From: Cryptomeria japonica | Lineage: Eukaryota; Streptophyta; Pinopsida; Cupressales; Cupressaceae | Length of the DNA stretch: 64,000 nucleotides | NCBI RefSeq assembly: GCF_030272615.1 | Contig: NC_081409.1 | Coordinates: forward strand, 241,078,332-241,142,331 | Reading direction: 5' to 3' | Shown: positions 35,812 to 47,529 of the stretch, one piece after another | How positions within the stretch are numbered: the first letter of the stretch is position 1 | Layout of the letters: each line of letters starts with the position of its first letter | Notes under the pieces: generated by a model | Told to the model about the DNA's origin: nothing | Database searches by the model: none | What the model saw: the letters and a program-made list of their open reading frames with translations, nothing else | Translations under genes and position numbers: made by a program

Positions 35812-36758
35812 TAGATGTAAGACATAGTCCTTCTGACCGTCTTTGTTTAGGAAATCTTGTTTTGAATTACGTATACTTTTGTCATTGGTTTTGGCATCCA
35901 ACCTTGTAGTCTATATAGGATTAAAGCACCAATCTCATGGTAGGTTTAACCTTTTATCATACCATTTCACCTATGAAACAGAATATAAATCTTTAGTACT
36001 CTAGGATTAATTGTTCTGTAGGCACTCCATATCTCATTGCTTTAGCAATACTACAATCATCTGAGAACCCCCCCAAGTATTATCCCTAGAGAGATATGCT
36101 TTACTGCCTCGTTTGCACACATGATGAGAAACATTTGTGGGGGTACAAGTAGACACGTTCTAGGTCTCATACATGATTTGCACTTTTGCTTGAAGGAGGT
36201 TTTAAGTCTTGATTATGAGAGATCAATAGATGGGTGCTTAGTGACACATTGGAGTCGTCTTGTGCAAAGGGTATGGTCTATTTTCAAAATTGGGTGTTTT
36301 TATTCATATTCTCTCGAATTGCCCTGTAAATAAAACCTCAGAGAATAGTGCCTTGGCCTAGTAGGGCCTAAAGGAGTAATCCTTTGTCGTGAATTGGCCC
36401 TTAGTTGTCCCTGCCTAATCATAAGCCCTAGCTCATTGTTTTGAGTTGACATTCCTTGGTCATAGGAGTTGAGCTTATCTTTAGGGTGTTGGGAGCCTAC
36501 AGTTTTTAGTACGAACAACTGAGCACATATTTACCACCCTCAAAGGCTACACAACTAAGAGCATAATGAAAAAGTTGCACAAAACTATCTGGGAGTTCTT
36601 AGACTTCTCGGCCACCCATAAAACCACTAGGCTTGCCATTAGTTTAAAGTCTCCTTGGGCTGACAAAAAATCAGAATAACAATTGAAGACAACAGTTCCA
36701 TAAAAAAACGAAGAACGAAAAGAAGACCAGCTGTAATTACTAATTATCCCAGGAGCTG
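35812..36758. other. Intron sequence between units J and G
   Basis: No conserved coding signal on either strand. Open frames at 36121-36333 and 36300-36518 show no domain. Confidence 0.5.
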
Positions 36759-38724
36759 CTACTTGTTGATGGCGAAAATCGTACTTCTACTCTTTCGGTC
36801 AACACAAATAGAATGCTAAGTAGCCTATCCTCTCTTGAATAAGGAATTCCCTAAGGCTGTTCTGGATGATCAAAGGGGACAACCTCAAGTTTCCAACTGT
36901 CATGTCTTGACAGCTTAGGATAACTCAACAGTGATGTGTTTTGCTGGTAAACACAAGGGGACTTACGAATGCAACAAGCTGGTCTGCGTTTGCTGATGCT
37001 TTGAATCTCAAGCCAGGAAAAATAAAAGAAAAAGAGATAGGGTTTAGGGATCCTATGGACAATGGTAGTAATGATTAATGCTGCGGGTAGACAAATTTCA
37101 CATAAACTAACCCCTGCTTCGCCAGAGATATACTCACAACTTCACAGGGATAGTGCAAGTGTCAAGGGAATGAAGGATTTTGAGACTGGAGGTACTCATT
37201 CAGGCACCCAATTCTGGTGCAGCTTGAGACAAACACCTACAGTTGAACTAAGCACAATAAAAGGGTTCAGACTAACCATACATAAAGACTTACAATCAGC
37301 AAGCCTCTAATGGTATGAACCTGAAATCAAATTAGATACCCTCACATATCACCATTAAAATCACTGAACATTGACTCATCAGACGAAGAGAAACCATGCC
37401 AACAGAGGAAAACAAAAATAACAAACACCATACTTCAATGTTCATATATTTGTTTCAACTGCCATTACAACAATTTCTGCTCAGTAGTTGTAAGGACCGC
37501 TTGTCCTAACCCTATTTTAACCATCTTTTAACTCATAGTTACAATTAAAATTAAATTAGCCATTAATGCACATGAGAAGTTTATGATATCTGACATGCAA
37601 GTAATAGATAAGTGAACAGAACATCCATGCATCTAATGTCTAACATGCGAAACTAAATATGCATGCAGTAAAAGTAACAAAGTACAGTGCGCATGAAGAT
37701 TAAATAACATGCAAAAACCATAATTATTTACGATATCGAGTTAAGTGCGCGCATGCGTAGAAGGAAAACATGTGCATGAGATTACTAGAGTTAAATTAAC
37801 ATGCAAAATGCATAATTAAATCAACTAACTGAAAATTTAAACACGAACATGCATGCATACGGAAAAGAAAACTAATCTACGGAAAGTAAATCATGCATGA
37901 TAGTGGGTTAGTATGTTAGTAGCTTTTTCTCTTCTTTCTTTTGTTAGTTACATTGCATGGTGACTTCCTGTCGCATTACATCATGGACCTTATAGGTCTT
38001 TTGCATAACCTTTACATGTAACCATTCTGGTCCTTTACAGTAAGATAAAATATACATCTTATAATAATTATATAAAATTTATCTGAAATCTCTGATTCTC
38101 TGTCTCCGAATGTGTCGTCTCCGTTGTCTTGGATAACCTCCTCTTGCAAACTGGATGACAAACATATGACTCAGACGTTTTATCTGCCCAACCAAATGAA
38201 GCATAAGCTTCCCGGTGCTCTTGATAAGCTCCCGTCTCTCACGACGGAGTATCTTAGCAAGCCGATACCAATTGGCAGGAAAGGAACCTGTGCATTCATG
38301 TAGAACTAACAACCCATCTTGGTTGAACTAAGTACATGCGTTATGGGAGGGAGAAAATGAAATAATTTTGATGGCCATCATTACCCTATTGGGGAGGTGA
38401 AGAAAAATCACCCTTCCTTGGTTAGCCCATAAACAAGCACCCTGTTCCATTAGCATCCCTCATAGACAGAAAAATTAACCCTCCCCTGATTAATATCAGA
38501 ATAATATTTAATATATATATATATATTTCTTAATGGTTTTAATTTCGTTTCCATATAATAATCAACTTATTTAATCAATCTGCAAATTAGAATTTTATTA
38601 ATATCAAAAATTCCAAATAAAATAATCTCTATTTTCTGTTATTTTATTCTCCTTTTTACCAATTCCCTATTTTATTATGTAAGTATTCATAAATAAATAA
38701 AACTCTTTAAAACTAATTTCACAA

Positions 38725-38865
38725 AAAAAAAAAATTCTTTAACCCTTCACTCCCAAGTAAAGTCAATTGGTCAAATTAGATTTGCACACATAGCGGGATT
38801 TGAACTTCTAACCTGATGAATCCCAAAATATACTCTTACGACTACACCACTGTTAGATCTGAAAA
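38725..38865 (-). mobile_element. SINE-like, tRNA-derived fragment
   Basis: On the minus strand: GTGGTGTAGTCGTAAGAG (box A-like), then AGTTCAAATCC (box B) about 45 bases on, a short body, and a run of T (complement of 38729-38740) as tail. It is the same layout as the SINE at 20083 with a different head. I found no target duplication, so it may be truncated. Confidence 0.6.
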
Positions 38866-39548
38866 CCATATTCAAGGATAATCAGTAAACCATACTGTTA
38901 GTTTGTCATGACCAGATATTGACATGGGCAAACTTAAATAAAAATAAATAGAGGAAAGGCGATTCGACTGACTGGCAGGAGAGACCAAATCACAGAGGGG
39001 TTTTGAGACTGAGAGATGAGCATGATAGAGGGGAGCAAGGCGTGGCAGAGAAGGGGAAATTCTCTGCAGAATTTTCAACGCCCCCCCCTTACTGGCCAAA
39101 ATCGCAGAGCTGACCTATGCACAGGGCGTGAAAGAGAAGTAGGGAGGAGGGCGTGAGGAATGGAGGCGACTGGGGTGGAGAAGACTTGGTGGGAGGTCAA
39201 CCTCCCCACCACAAACACTACGCCCCCCCTCCACATTGTAGTGCAGAGAGATGAGGAGAAGGGGAGGCTTGGAAAACACCTTCCTTCTCGTTGCCCCGTC
39301 CCTTGCACCCCTTAACTGCTGTTGCTGCAGGCTGATTCACACACCTTCTGCTGGCAGCCGTGAGAGTAGAGGGAAGGCGTGGGAGAATGAAGGAAGAATT
39401 TGATGATGGAAGGAAGAGCATATAAAATCGCCTGGCACCATGGAAACTCCAGCGAACAATATAAACAAGTAAATATCATGTTTCCAAAAGATCAACAAAT
39501 AAGACTTAGCCTACAGGCCACGATAATTAGTTGAATGATCAAGAAGTG

Positions 39549-39591
39549 TTAAACACACACACACACAGATATATATATATATATATATATA
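39549..39591. repeat. Compound (AC)n(TA)n microsatellite
   Basis: About eight AC followed by about ten TA dinucleotides within the insert of unit G. Confidence 0.92.
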
Positions 39592-39779
39592 TGTTGAACC
39601 CAAAGGAATTGAGAGTAGAATTCCAGAAAAAGAAGGCATTGGTAAAGCAATAATACCAGAGACAATCAGCAGAATCAACGAAGTAGAGACCCAACCTTCC
39701 CAAATCGCCCTTCGCAGACCGAATAAACCACCGGGGAATAAAAACAAGCAAAGGAAATCTGATTTCTTCATTTTTTGAT

Positions 39780-40482
39780 GATCAATTAAGAGGTGTAATC
39801 CCTATACTTATAAACAATTAGGCTCAGATTGATTCAATGCATGAAGGATGCATGATTAGAAATAATTTTTAATAATGAGTTCTAAAAATTACAATTCCCT
39901 TTGCACGATTCTTAATAAATGAGTTTATAAATTTTAATTTGATAATTAGAAAACTCAACTAGTTTGTAATTATATTTATTTATATATTTTTTTCTAATTC
40001 ATGATTTTGGCTTTCATGCTCAAATTTTGAAAAATCAATTATTATTTAGTCTTTTATAAATTCTCACATGATTATTTTTCTAATTTAAAATATTTGTTAT
40101 AATTATTATTTAACAATCCCTTGCATGTCGTTTATTTAATTTACAATTTGTTCTCTATGCATGTAATTTAAATTAATTTAATTCTTTAAATAAATTTTTA
40201 TATTCTATCTATTTATTCAATTCTTTAAATATCAACATTTGTGCAAGTCAAAATTTCAATTTTAATAATTGTAATGCACAAATATTGTTTTTTTATAATG
40301 TTAATATTTCACTATCAAATATTCTCTCTTGAATAATTAATTGTTATATTTTAATTAATTCCTTTAATTTATTTATTTTAACTTTTGAGTAATTATATTT
40401 ATAATTTAATTATCAAATAATCTGTTATTAAATTTTAATTATCAAATTCTTCAATAAATTTATTTTAAATTCCCGAATTTAA
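39780..40482. other. Extremely AT-rich tract
   Basis: Roughly 80% A+T, mostly TTTAAT and AATTAT words, part of the insert inside unit G. No gene. Confidence 0.7.
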
Positions 40483-40678
40483 TTTACTAATAATTATCTA
40501 ATTGGTGTTTTTGCACAGGGTTCCAGTCCTTAGGTCACTACCAGCGAGCTAGAAAACCCCTCCTCGGTCATATGTCCGCCTTTACTAATAATTATCTAAT
40601 TGGTGTTTTTGCACAGGGTTCCAGTCCTTAGGTCACTACCAGCGAGCTAGAAAACCCCTCCTCGGTCATATGTCCGCC
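40483..40678. repeat. Perfect 98-bp tandem duplication
   Basis: Two head-to-tail copies (40483-40580, 40581-40678) start TTTACTAATAATTATC and end CATATGTCCGCC with no difference that I can see. The unit joins an AT-rich part to a GC-richer part containing AGGTCACTACCAGCGAGC. Confidence 0.95.
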
Positions 40679-41097
40679 TTCGACGGTTAACCTGCAACCA
40701 CCTCATGCTCGGCGAAAAGTCCTCAGATCACGATATCAAAAATGTATTACATCATTATCACATAAAAGAATTACTAACATTAAGCATCATAACTAAACAA
40801 CATAAACCATCATCATTAAATAACAACATTATAGCATTATATGTCATCATAAAAGTAACTAATCATTATTAACAACATAATACCATCTAACATCATTAAT
40901 AATCTAATTAAGTCGTCACGTGCAAAATGTCAACAATATCAATATCTGGCATATCAAAGTAAATCTACTAGGGTCTGAATCGAGTCATGATAGCAGTCCT
41001 ATTCTATTCTACTTCTAATTTGCAAATTGCATCTAACTATTCTAACCTCTAAAATTATAACTACTAAAAATCTACCCTTTACAAAAGAGAGGCACTA

Positions 41098-41111
41098 GCC
41101 TTTTATAGATT
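41098..41111 (-). promoter_or_regulatory. TATA-like box of unit G
   Basis: The minus strand reads AATCTATAAAAGGC, followed by CTCTCTTTTGTAAAGGG. Same position relative to the family blocks as in units F and H. Confidence 0.6.
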
Positions 41112-43091
41112 TTACAGTTTTGAATCAAAGGCCAGGATTGAAATCATCCAATGGCTGCAATTTGCCTGCTAGAAGCATCGCAGCTTTAGCCCATGCCTAG
41201 TAATCTTTCAGTTGTCCTCCCAACCACCTTCTCAGCTACCGACAACTATTTGACATCAATTTTGTAGATCAAGTAGCTGGGAATAACTAACCTGTGTACC
41301 CCCTTGTTTTAAATGCATTAATGGGGCCAACACGTAGCTATTTTACAATAAAGTAACTCAGTTTTACAAACAAAATGACTTTCTAGAATTTTTGTTGTGT
41401 AATTTCTAGTTTTGCACATTCTTGGGTAGCATTTTGAGTGTTCTTTTTATGCCTTTCATAAATTCGAAATAACATCCTTTTGGTCATTTGTGTTGTGATT
41501 ATTTCCTTCATCAAGTCGAATTGATGATCACCATGCTTGTGCTTTGCCTTCACTTTTTGGCTTGGTCACGATCGCATCTTCAATCTGTGTTTTAGGTTTC
41601 TCCTCGGCTCTTTCCAACGGTGTTGATCTACAAAAGCAAGTTCAAACTGAATCAATCACCTCGAAAAAGTTTTAAGTAATTTTAACAAATATTGAATGTT
41701 GTCAAGGCAACGTTGGGCTTTGTTTCGGCGAATAAGAGGGAAAATGAAAGATGTTTACTTTTAAAACAATTTGAACCTCTTATACTTCATTTCACTTTTG
41801 ACTTAAGATCGTGCCACTTTAAAGGGAAAAATTAGGTGATTTAGAACAAAAGTGCCAAAAAGTTCCCTTATTGATTTCACTTAATGTTTTCTTTTTAGGG
41901 AAAACTTCGGCAAATTTAATTGGAAATGCCCAAAAAAACGCTTCATCCTCCGAGGCACATAACTTTATCGAACTCCCTCTTCTTTTCTAATTTCACATTT
42001 CACCCAACGAAGGAGAGAATTTGGTGATTGAGGGCTAAAGTGCCAAAAAAAATGATTTGTTTTGATGTTTTAATTTGGCTTCTTATCGGGATTTAGTTTG
42101 ATATCCTTAGGTTATGATGGCTAAAATTTCGCTCCTTTTCATTTTACGCTTTGATTAAAAAAACTCAAACTTTATATCGGCATTTGGAAGAAGACATTGA
42201 AGAAAGTTTTGGACTCAAAACATGCAAATATTGTCTCCTCAACCCCCTCCCTCTATTATTTCATTGGCATTTTATCGAGATTTTGAAGACATTTGAAAAC
42301 GTTTCGAAAGATCGAATTTAGGGCCTTCATCGGGCTTTTAGGGGCGATATGAAAAAAAAGGCAAATTAATTGATATCACAAATGTGCGACATTTCTCTTT
42401 TGCTTTCTAACCTTGGCCATATCGGGGAGATATTCGGTGAATGCAGAGGGTTTGGGTAAAAAGAATATCGAACTTTGATTATATGCCTTCGATCTATAAC
42501 TTAGATGGGATTTCATCAGCAATTTTGAAGATGTGAGAATGAATAGGGCGCTCGAACTTATCTTCAACATTAAGTATCGGCATCTTGAAGGGCGATTTTG
42601 TTTTTGCCTTGGCTTCTAAAACTCTCGGGACTCATTTTGGGACTATTTTCGGCAAATACAGAGCGAAAATAAGATGAGATGCACAACTTTGGGTAAGAGA
42701 ATGCCGAACTTTGGCCTCTGTGACTTTCATTTTTGCCCTTTGCATTCAGTCTGCCTCTATTTCACATTTTCGTCGGCATATTCGAGGCTCTTCGTAGCAA
42801 AAGAATGACTTCGTTGGAGAGAAATGCCCGAGCCCTTCTTTGTTTTGACTCCTTACTGCGTGGACACTTTCTTTTATCGGGTTTTCCTTGGCATTCTTAC
42901 AACAATACCAAAGGGGTGCAAAAAAAAAAACGACCTTGCCCTTCCTCCTTTTCATAAGTCCGAACTTCTTGCTCTGATCTTTGATTTCGGTGGGCTTGTT
43001 TTTGGATTCCCCTCTCACACAGGCAGACTACACACAAAAATGGGGATCCCCTGTGAAGCAGGGGTGTGTGTGTGATACACACAACACTACC

Positions 43092-44224
43092 ATCTTCAGA
43101 AATTACTGCCTGAGGAGGTTGCAATGCTTAGAAAATTAGACAGCCTGACTTGAAGTCCTAACACTCTCAGAGTCTCACCTCTTCCACATTAGCCTTTAAG
43201 GACCGACCACTGGCATGAAAATTATATGTCTACCATATATCTATTGCAGCAAATTTAAGATCTTTTCCTGAAGCAACCAAAAACAGATGGCACAAAATCA
43301 AATCTCTAGGATTAGATTTAAATATTGCTGAAGTGACTTGCAATCTTCTCAGTGACTGTAGTCTGAAAATTCCAGTATTGATTACAGTGATTGGTTTTAT
43401 CAAACAATTTGTATGCTTTCCAAGTTCATGTACATTTTACATCCATCTCTAGTGGAGCAGTTACAACAAGATCTAACAAAATTCTGCACTAAATTGATGG
43501 ATACTAGGTGAAACAGTAAGAGCTGAAGCTATCTTTTGATAGATTTCCTAACCTTGTTCCAAAGCTTGCATTTTGCCATATGCTGGTGAACTGATTCTTG
43601 TTTTGGCTTTATACCTATCAATTATATTTGCTGTATTTGGCCTAACACATTGACTACATTTTCTGTAAAATCTCCAAGGATTATCAATTGGCCCATTTAG
43701 TTGTGCTAAGAAGTACTTGCAGTCTATGAAAGCATATCTTGGTTAGGTATCGCTAAACCGATTCAATTGCCCTCTCCATACTGGCAATTTCTAATGTGTC
43801 AATCATGGGCATCACAATCCCAATAGATAGAGATCCACTTCTTGTTCCAAATCTTCATGGTTGGCACAAGCTAGGAAGAAGCTGGTGCAGGCTATTGCAA
43901 CCTTCGAATATCCAGACTCATCAACATCACCATGCCATTGGCTGATTTTGGTCACCTGACTATTTTAATGTTGCTTATTTGTTTATTTCTAGTTATTGCC
44001 TGGTCCTAGGATTTAAGTTTACCAAATTAGTGCCATTCAAGATTATATTTGACATCATAATTATATTTTAAGTTGCAATAATGTTCTCTTCATTTATTAA
44101 GCTGTATGTTTGGTAACTTTCAAGTTGAGAAAGTGGCATCCAATAAGATTTTGGTCTCTTCAAATGACATCTAGTGACCTTAAAGAAAGATCATATTTTC
44201 TAGCTCGTTGATTACTCTCGTAGG
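43092..44224. other. Intron sequence, nothing recognised
   Basis: Between unit G and the Copia B remnant LTR. No coding frame of note and no repeat seen. Confidence 0.5.
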
Positions 44225-44560
44225 GTAATATTTTTTAAGATACAGCGTAAACGAGATTAACATTTGCAGAACATAGAATAATAGAGTTTGACAATGCCAA
44301 GTACTAGATAGTTTTAGAAAGATCATTCATTCCAATATGCAATGTGTACAAATATGAACTAGTCCCCGATACAACAAAATAATACATAAATACTATCCCG
44401 CAGTTGGTTAAGATTACCAATCTCAGGAACTGCCAATCACAACTACCCATCGGGAGCAATTAAACAACATTACATAACATAGCCAATTAGTACTTACACG
44501 ATTAATGGCTAACAAAGTTTTTTATTTATACACAACTTGGCATAAATTGCCGACTATACA
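44225..44560 (-). repeat. Truncated 3' LTR of Copia B
   Basis: Matches the inner and right part of the 55002-55498 LTR (shared runs include TTTGACAATGCCAAGTAC-like, CCAATATGCAATGTGTACAA and AACTTGGCATAAATT). Ends GACTATACA, corresponding to the CTACA end of the 5' LTR. About 130 bases of the outer end, including the tRNA-like segment, are missing. Confidence 0.8.
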
Positions 44561-44576
44561 AGACCCCCAAAAACGA

Positions 44577-46111
44577 AATCATCATCTAGATGACGAAAAC
44601 AAAATGGGAGCTGGAACACAACAAAACTAAAGGAAATTGTTGAGAGGGATGAGAGGACGTCCTTGAAAGCATAAAGGATGTCAAGGTAGATGCCTGAGAG
44701 TGCTATTGTTGAAGGCGTTGGTGGGTCACCAATTCCCCTTCCTGAGCTGCCTACACCATGTAAGACATGTCCATTAACTGCTTCTTTGTCTTCTCGAGCC
44801 CACGGTCCTTTGCCATCAACTTCTCATCTTTCTCTGCCAATCACACCAGCTTAGTGGTCTTTTGCTACTGCCGATCTTTCTTGGCTATTTGATGCTCTCA
44901 ATTTGCCATGGCCTGCTCTAGAGTAATAACATGGGCATGCTCTTGAGCCAATTGCTCCCTGTATTTCTGCTTCTGATCAGCCAAAGTCTTTTGAGCCTAT
45001 TCCACCTGGCAAAGGGCCTTGTCTCATTGCTGAGTGGACGCCTTAATGGTAGTTACAAGTTGATGGTATTGAAGGAAGAGGTCCTGAAACATAGCTTCAT
45101 GCAATGGAGTGCTCATAGCATAGGGCCATGACGACCTCCTACTATTGGCCGTGAAGGATGCCAAGCATCCATCATCTCTTATGTCTCCACTTGGGCCAAC
45201 CTCAGGAAGTACAGTATCAAAAGAATTCTCCCTAGCATTTGACGTGCGCAAAGGCTAGAATGCACTCCACAACGTGAGCCACCAGGGGGTCATGCCCAAT
45301 AACTAGATCTTTGGCAATAGCTCCCACTCTAGCCATAAAGGTAGCCATACTCTGCAGTTGACAATTGTAGTGTTGGATCGTACCAATCAAGTCATGGGGG
45401 TTCGACTAGCCTAGTTATAAAATGTCTCATCCCAACCACCGGATGAGGACTCCTTTGCTCTTCTATCAAGTGTGAGATTGGAGCTTGAGCCAATGCAGTC
45501 AGTAGCTAGGCTTGCTCAACTGTGGGCCCTAGAATTGATCTTGGAAGTGACTCTGGAAGTGGACCAAAAGGTGGATTATGAAGGGATGTTGGAAGTGGGC
45601 TTGGAGGTGGAGCTGGAAGTGACTACTCACTTGGCATGTCCTGTATTGAGTGTGACCCTCCCGAAGGGTGTGCTCCCATAGTATATGCTGTCTGGTCCAA
45701 CACAACCGTCTCCAAGAGTAATTTGAGAGACTTGAATGGAAGTGGATCAGGTGGAACTCGTAACATCTCCAACCAAGTATCAATGGTCTCTTCGGGCTTG
45801 GTAGTGCCCTTTGTTGGCACATAGGGACCCACTATTGGAGTGACTGATTCAATTGGGGCTGGGAATGGCTCAATGGTGGGTGGAGCAACTAGTACATTTG
45901 GCACTGCTAATGGCTTAATGGTGGGTGGAGGTACAACTGGGGTCAATAGGGGGGCTTCTACCAAGGGTCCTCCGGTGATGTCCTCAATGGCAAACTCTTT
46001 CTCTACATCATCCTCGTTGGAGCCTACCGTGATGGCCATAGACACTCCCTCGACACTCTCACTAGTTGAGGACAAGTTAATGGCCTCCTCGCCTTTTCTT
46101 GGAGGTTTCAC
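44577..46111 (-). pseudogene. Unrecognised degraded ORF region inside Copia B
   Basis: The longest frame, 46111 to 45623, is 162 codons: an acidic segment (GSNEDDVEKEFAIEDI), then Pro/Thr/Val-rich repeats (PPTIKPLAVP, PPTIEPFPAP), then KPEETIDTWLEMLRVPPDPL. Further left the minus strand has short coiled-coil-like pieces broken by many stops (around 45000-45400). It is not Copia pol. It resembles the structural or extra ORF of some other retroelement, but I cannot name the family. Codon-like composition persists, so it was once coding. Confidence 0.45.
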
Positions 46112-46395
46112 TATAACCTACAAGTATTCCCCTTTTTCCAGAAGGCTCTAATTTTAAGCTTTTCTCCTTAGGTACATGAATATAGACAGGGCACCCAAAT
46201 ATCCTAAGGTGGCTGATATCTGGCTTTGTTTTAGTAAAGACTTCCTCAAGGGGTTTATCTTCAAGATGGGAGTGAGGACATCTATTTTGTATATATACAG
46301 CAGTACTGGTTGCTTCTGCCCAAAGATTGGTATTTAGATTCTGATCAAGAATCAAGGCTTTGGCAGCTTCTACAATTGTCTTATTTTTCTCTTAG
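46112..46395 (-). pseudogene. Copia integrase C-terminal part (downstream half)
   Basis: Reads NLWAEATSTAVYIQNRCP, then ISHLRIFGCPVYIHVPKEK and GILVGYSETSK, all standard for the end of the Copia integrase and the start of its C-terminal domain. It is the continuation of the integrase that stops at 53163, separated only by the inserted unit. At the join the residue aligned with the catalytic glutamate reads lysine and a one-base deletion follows. Similarity ends abruptly after SETSK. Confidence 0.88.
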
Positions 46396-47246
46396 CTACC
46401 TGTTGACGTGTCTGAAGTCGCATTGCTGCAAACTCCATACAGCCAATGCAGAATAGAATAAACTCGCTGAGTATCCTATCCTCTCTTGAGATAAGGAAAT
46501 CCCTATTGCTATTTTCTTCGTTTGATCAAAGGGGACAACCTCAAGGTTTCGTTTGTCAGGTCTTGACTGCGGGATTGCTCAGTGGTTTGATGTGTTTTTT
46601 GCTGGAAACACAAGGGGACTTACGGTAGGATAGGTAATTGCTGGATGAGTTCCCCAAAACTTTAATGGTCTTACTTATCAAATGGTTTAAGTTGAGTTGA
46701 TAATGTTTTCAATAGGACTGTGGATTCTCTTTATTAAAAAAGGGGAAAAAGGGAAGGATAGGGAGAGAGAGATACAGAAAATATGAATTTTAACCAAGAT
46801 AGCAGTTTTAGTAAACAGATGGACACCTCCAAATAACTAAATTAAGCATTACCAGCCATTTAAGCACAATACTTTCATCAATCTAGTGCGATCTTCAAAG
46901 GAAAATTGGATTTTCATGTTATCAAATACGACATCAAAATTTTGACATTCATTCAGTGAGCATTCAACAACCGAACTAAGCATGTGAAAGGTTCGGATTA
47001 ACCATGCAGAGGGAAAGACAATCAGCCATTCCCTAATGGTATGAACAACGAGGATTCTATCAGATGTTTACTTAGAAAATGCTATATAAAGGAAAGAAGC
47101 ATAACTAAAAAATTCTAAATTAATGAAGGAGACCATGCACTCACAAGGAAACTTGAAACAGTCTTAACTTTGCATTAAATCCTATAAATTTCGCTAGAGC
47201 TTCAACAACAATCCAAGAACTTCTTACAAAATGAGGGAAAACCAGT

Positions 47247-47260
47247 CCCTTAAATAGGCT
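47247..47260 (-). promoter_or_regulatory. TATA-like box of unit C
   Basis: The minus strand reads AGCCTATTTAAGGG, with TTTTGTAAG about 25 bases later. It lies about 270 bases downstream of the ORF stop, the same distance as in unit E. Confidence 0.55.
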
Positions 47261-47529
47261 TCAAAAATGGATGAATGGCCAAGATTTAATTTAAATAAGT
47301 GGCCCAGATTCATCCATAAAACATGGCTGCCCATACCCATAAATGGGAGGCAAATATCAACAACCACCCCAAAGGGAGTAATAACTACCCAAAAAGGTAA
47401 TTAGAACATGTCCAGAAATAATCCAAAAAGGTGCATACATAAAGTTTTACATTTTAGTTGACTTGGAAGTCAAACATGACCTTTTGGCCAAAAAGTGTAT
47501 TTTCAAGATTTAAAAGGAAAAAGCACTTT

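Larger units (their letters stand above)
36759..43091 (-). mobile_element. TGTTG...CAACA unit G (36764-43086), 6.3 kb
   Basis: Starts TGTTGATGGCG and ends ATACACACAACA. Flanks CTACT (36759-36763) and CTACC (43087-43091) match at 4 of 5. The family block is at 36785-36967. From there to 37480, and again from about 41000 to 41390, it tracks unit F closely. Between these, about 3.5 kb is extra: an AT-rich insert holding a SINE-like segment, a dinucleotide repeat and a perfect 98-bp tandem duplication. The minus TATA is at 41098-41111, and U3 (41111-43086) holds repeated AAATTTGG/TTCGGC-type words. No gag, pol or U3 ORF. Confidence 0.8.

Noticed and set aside
36121-36518. Open frames that might be Copia RNase H remnants
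   Set aside because: The resemblance was vague and did not extend to any diagnostic motif.
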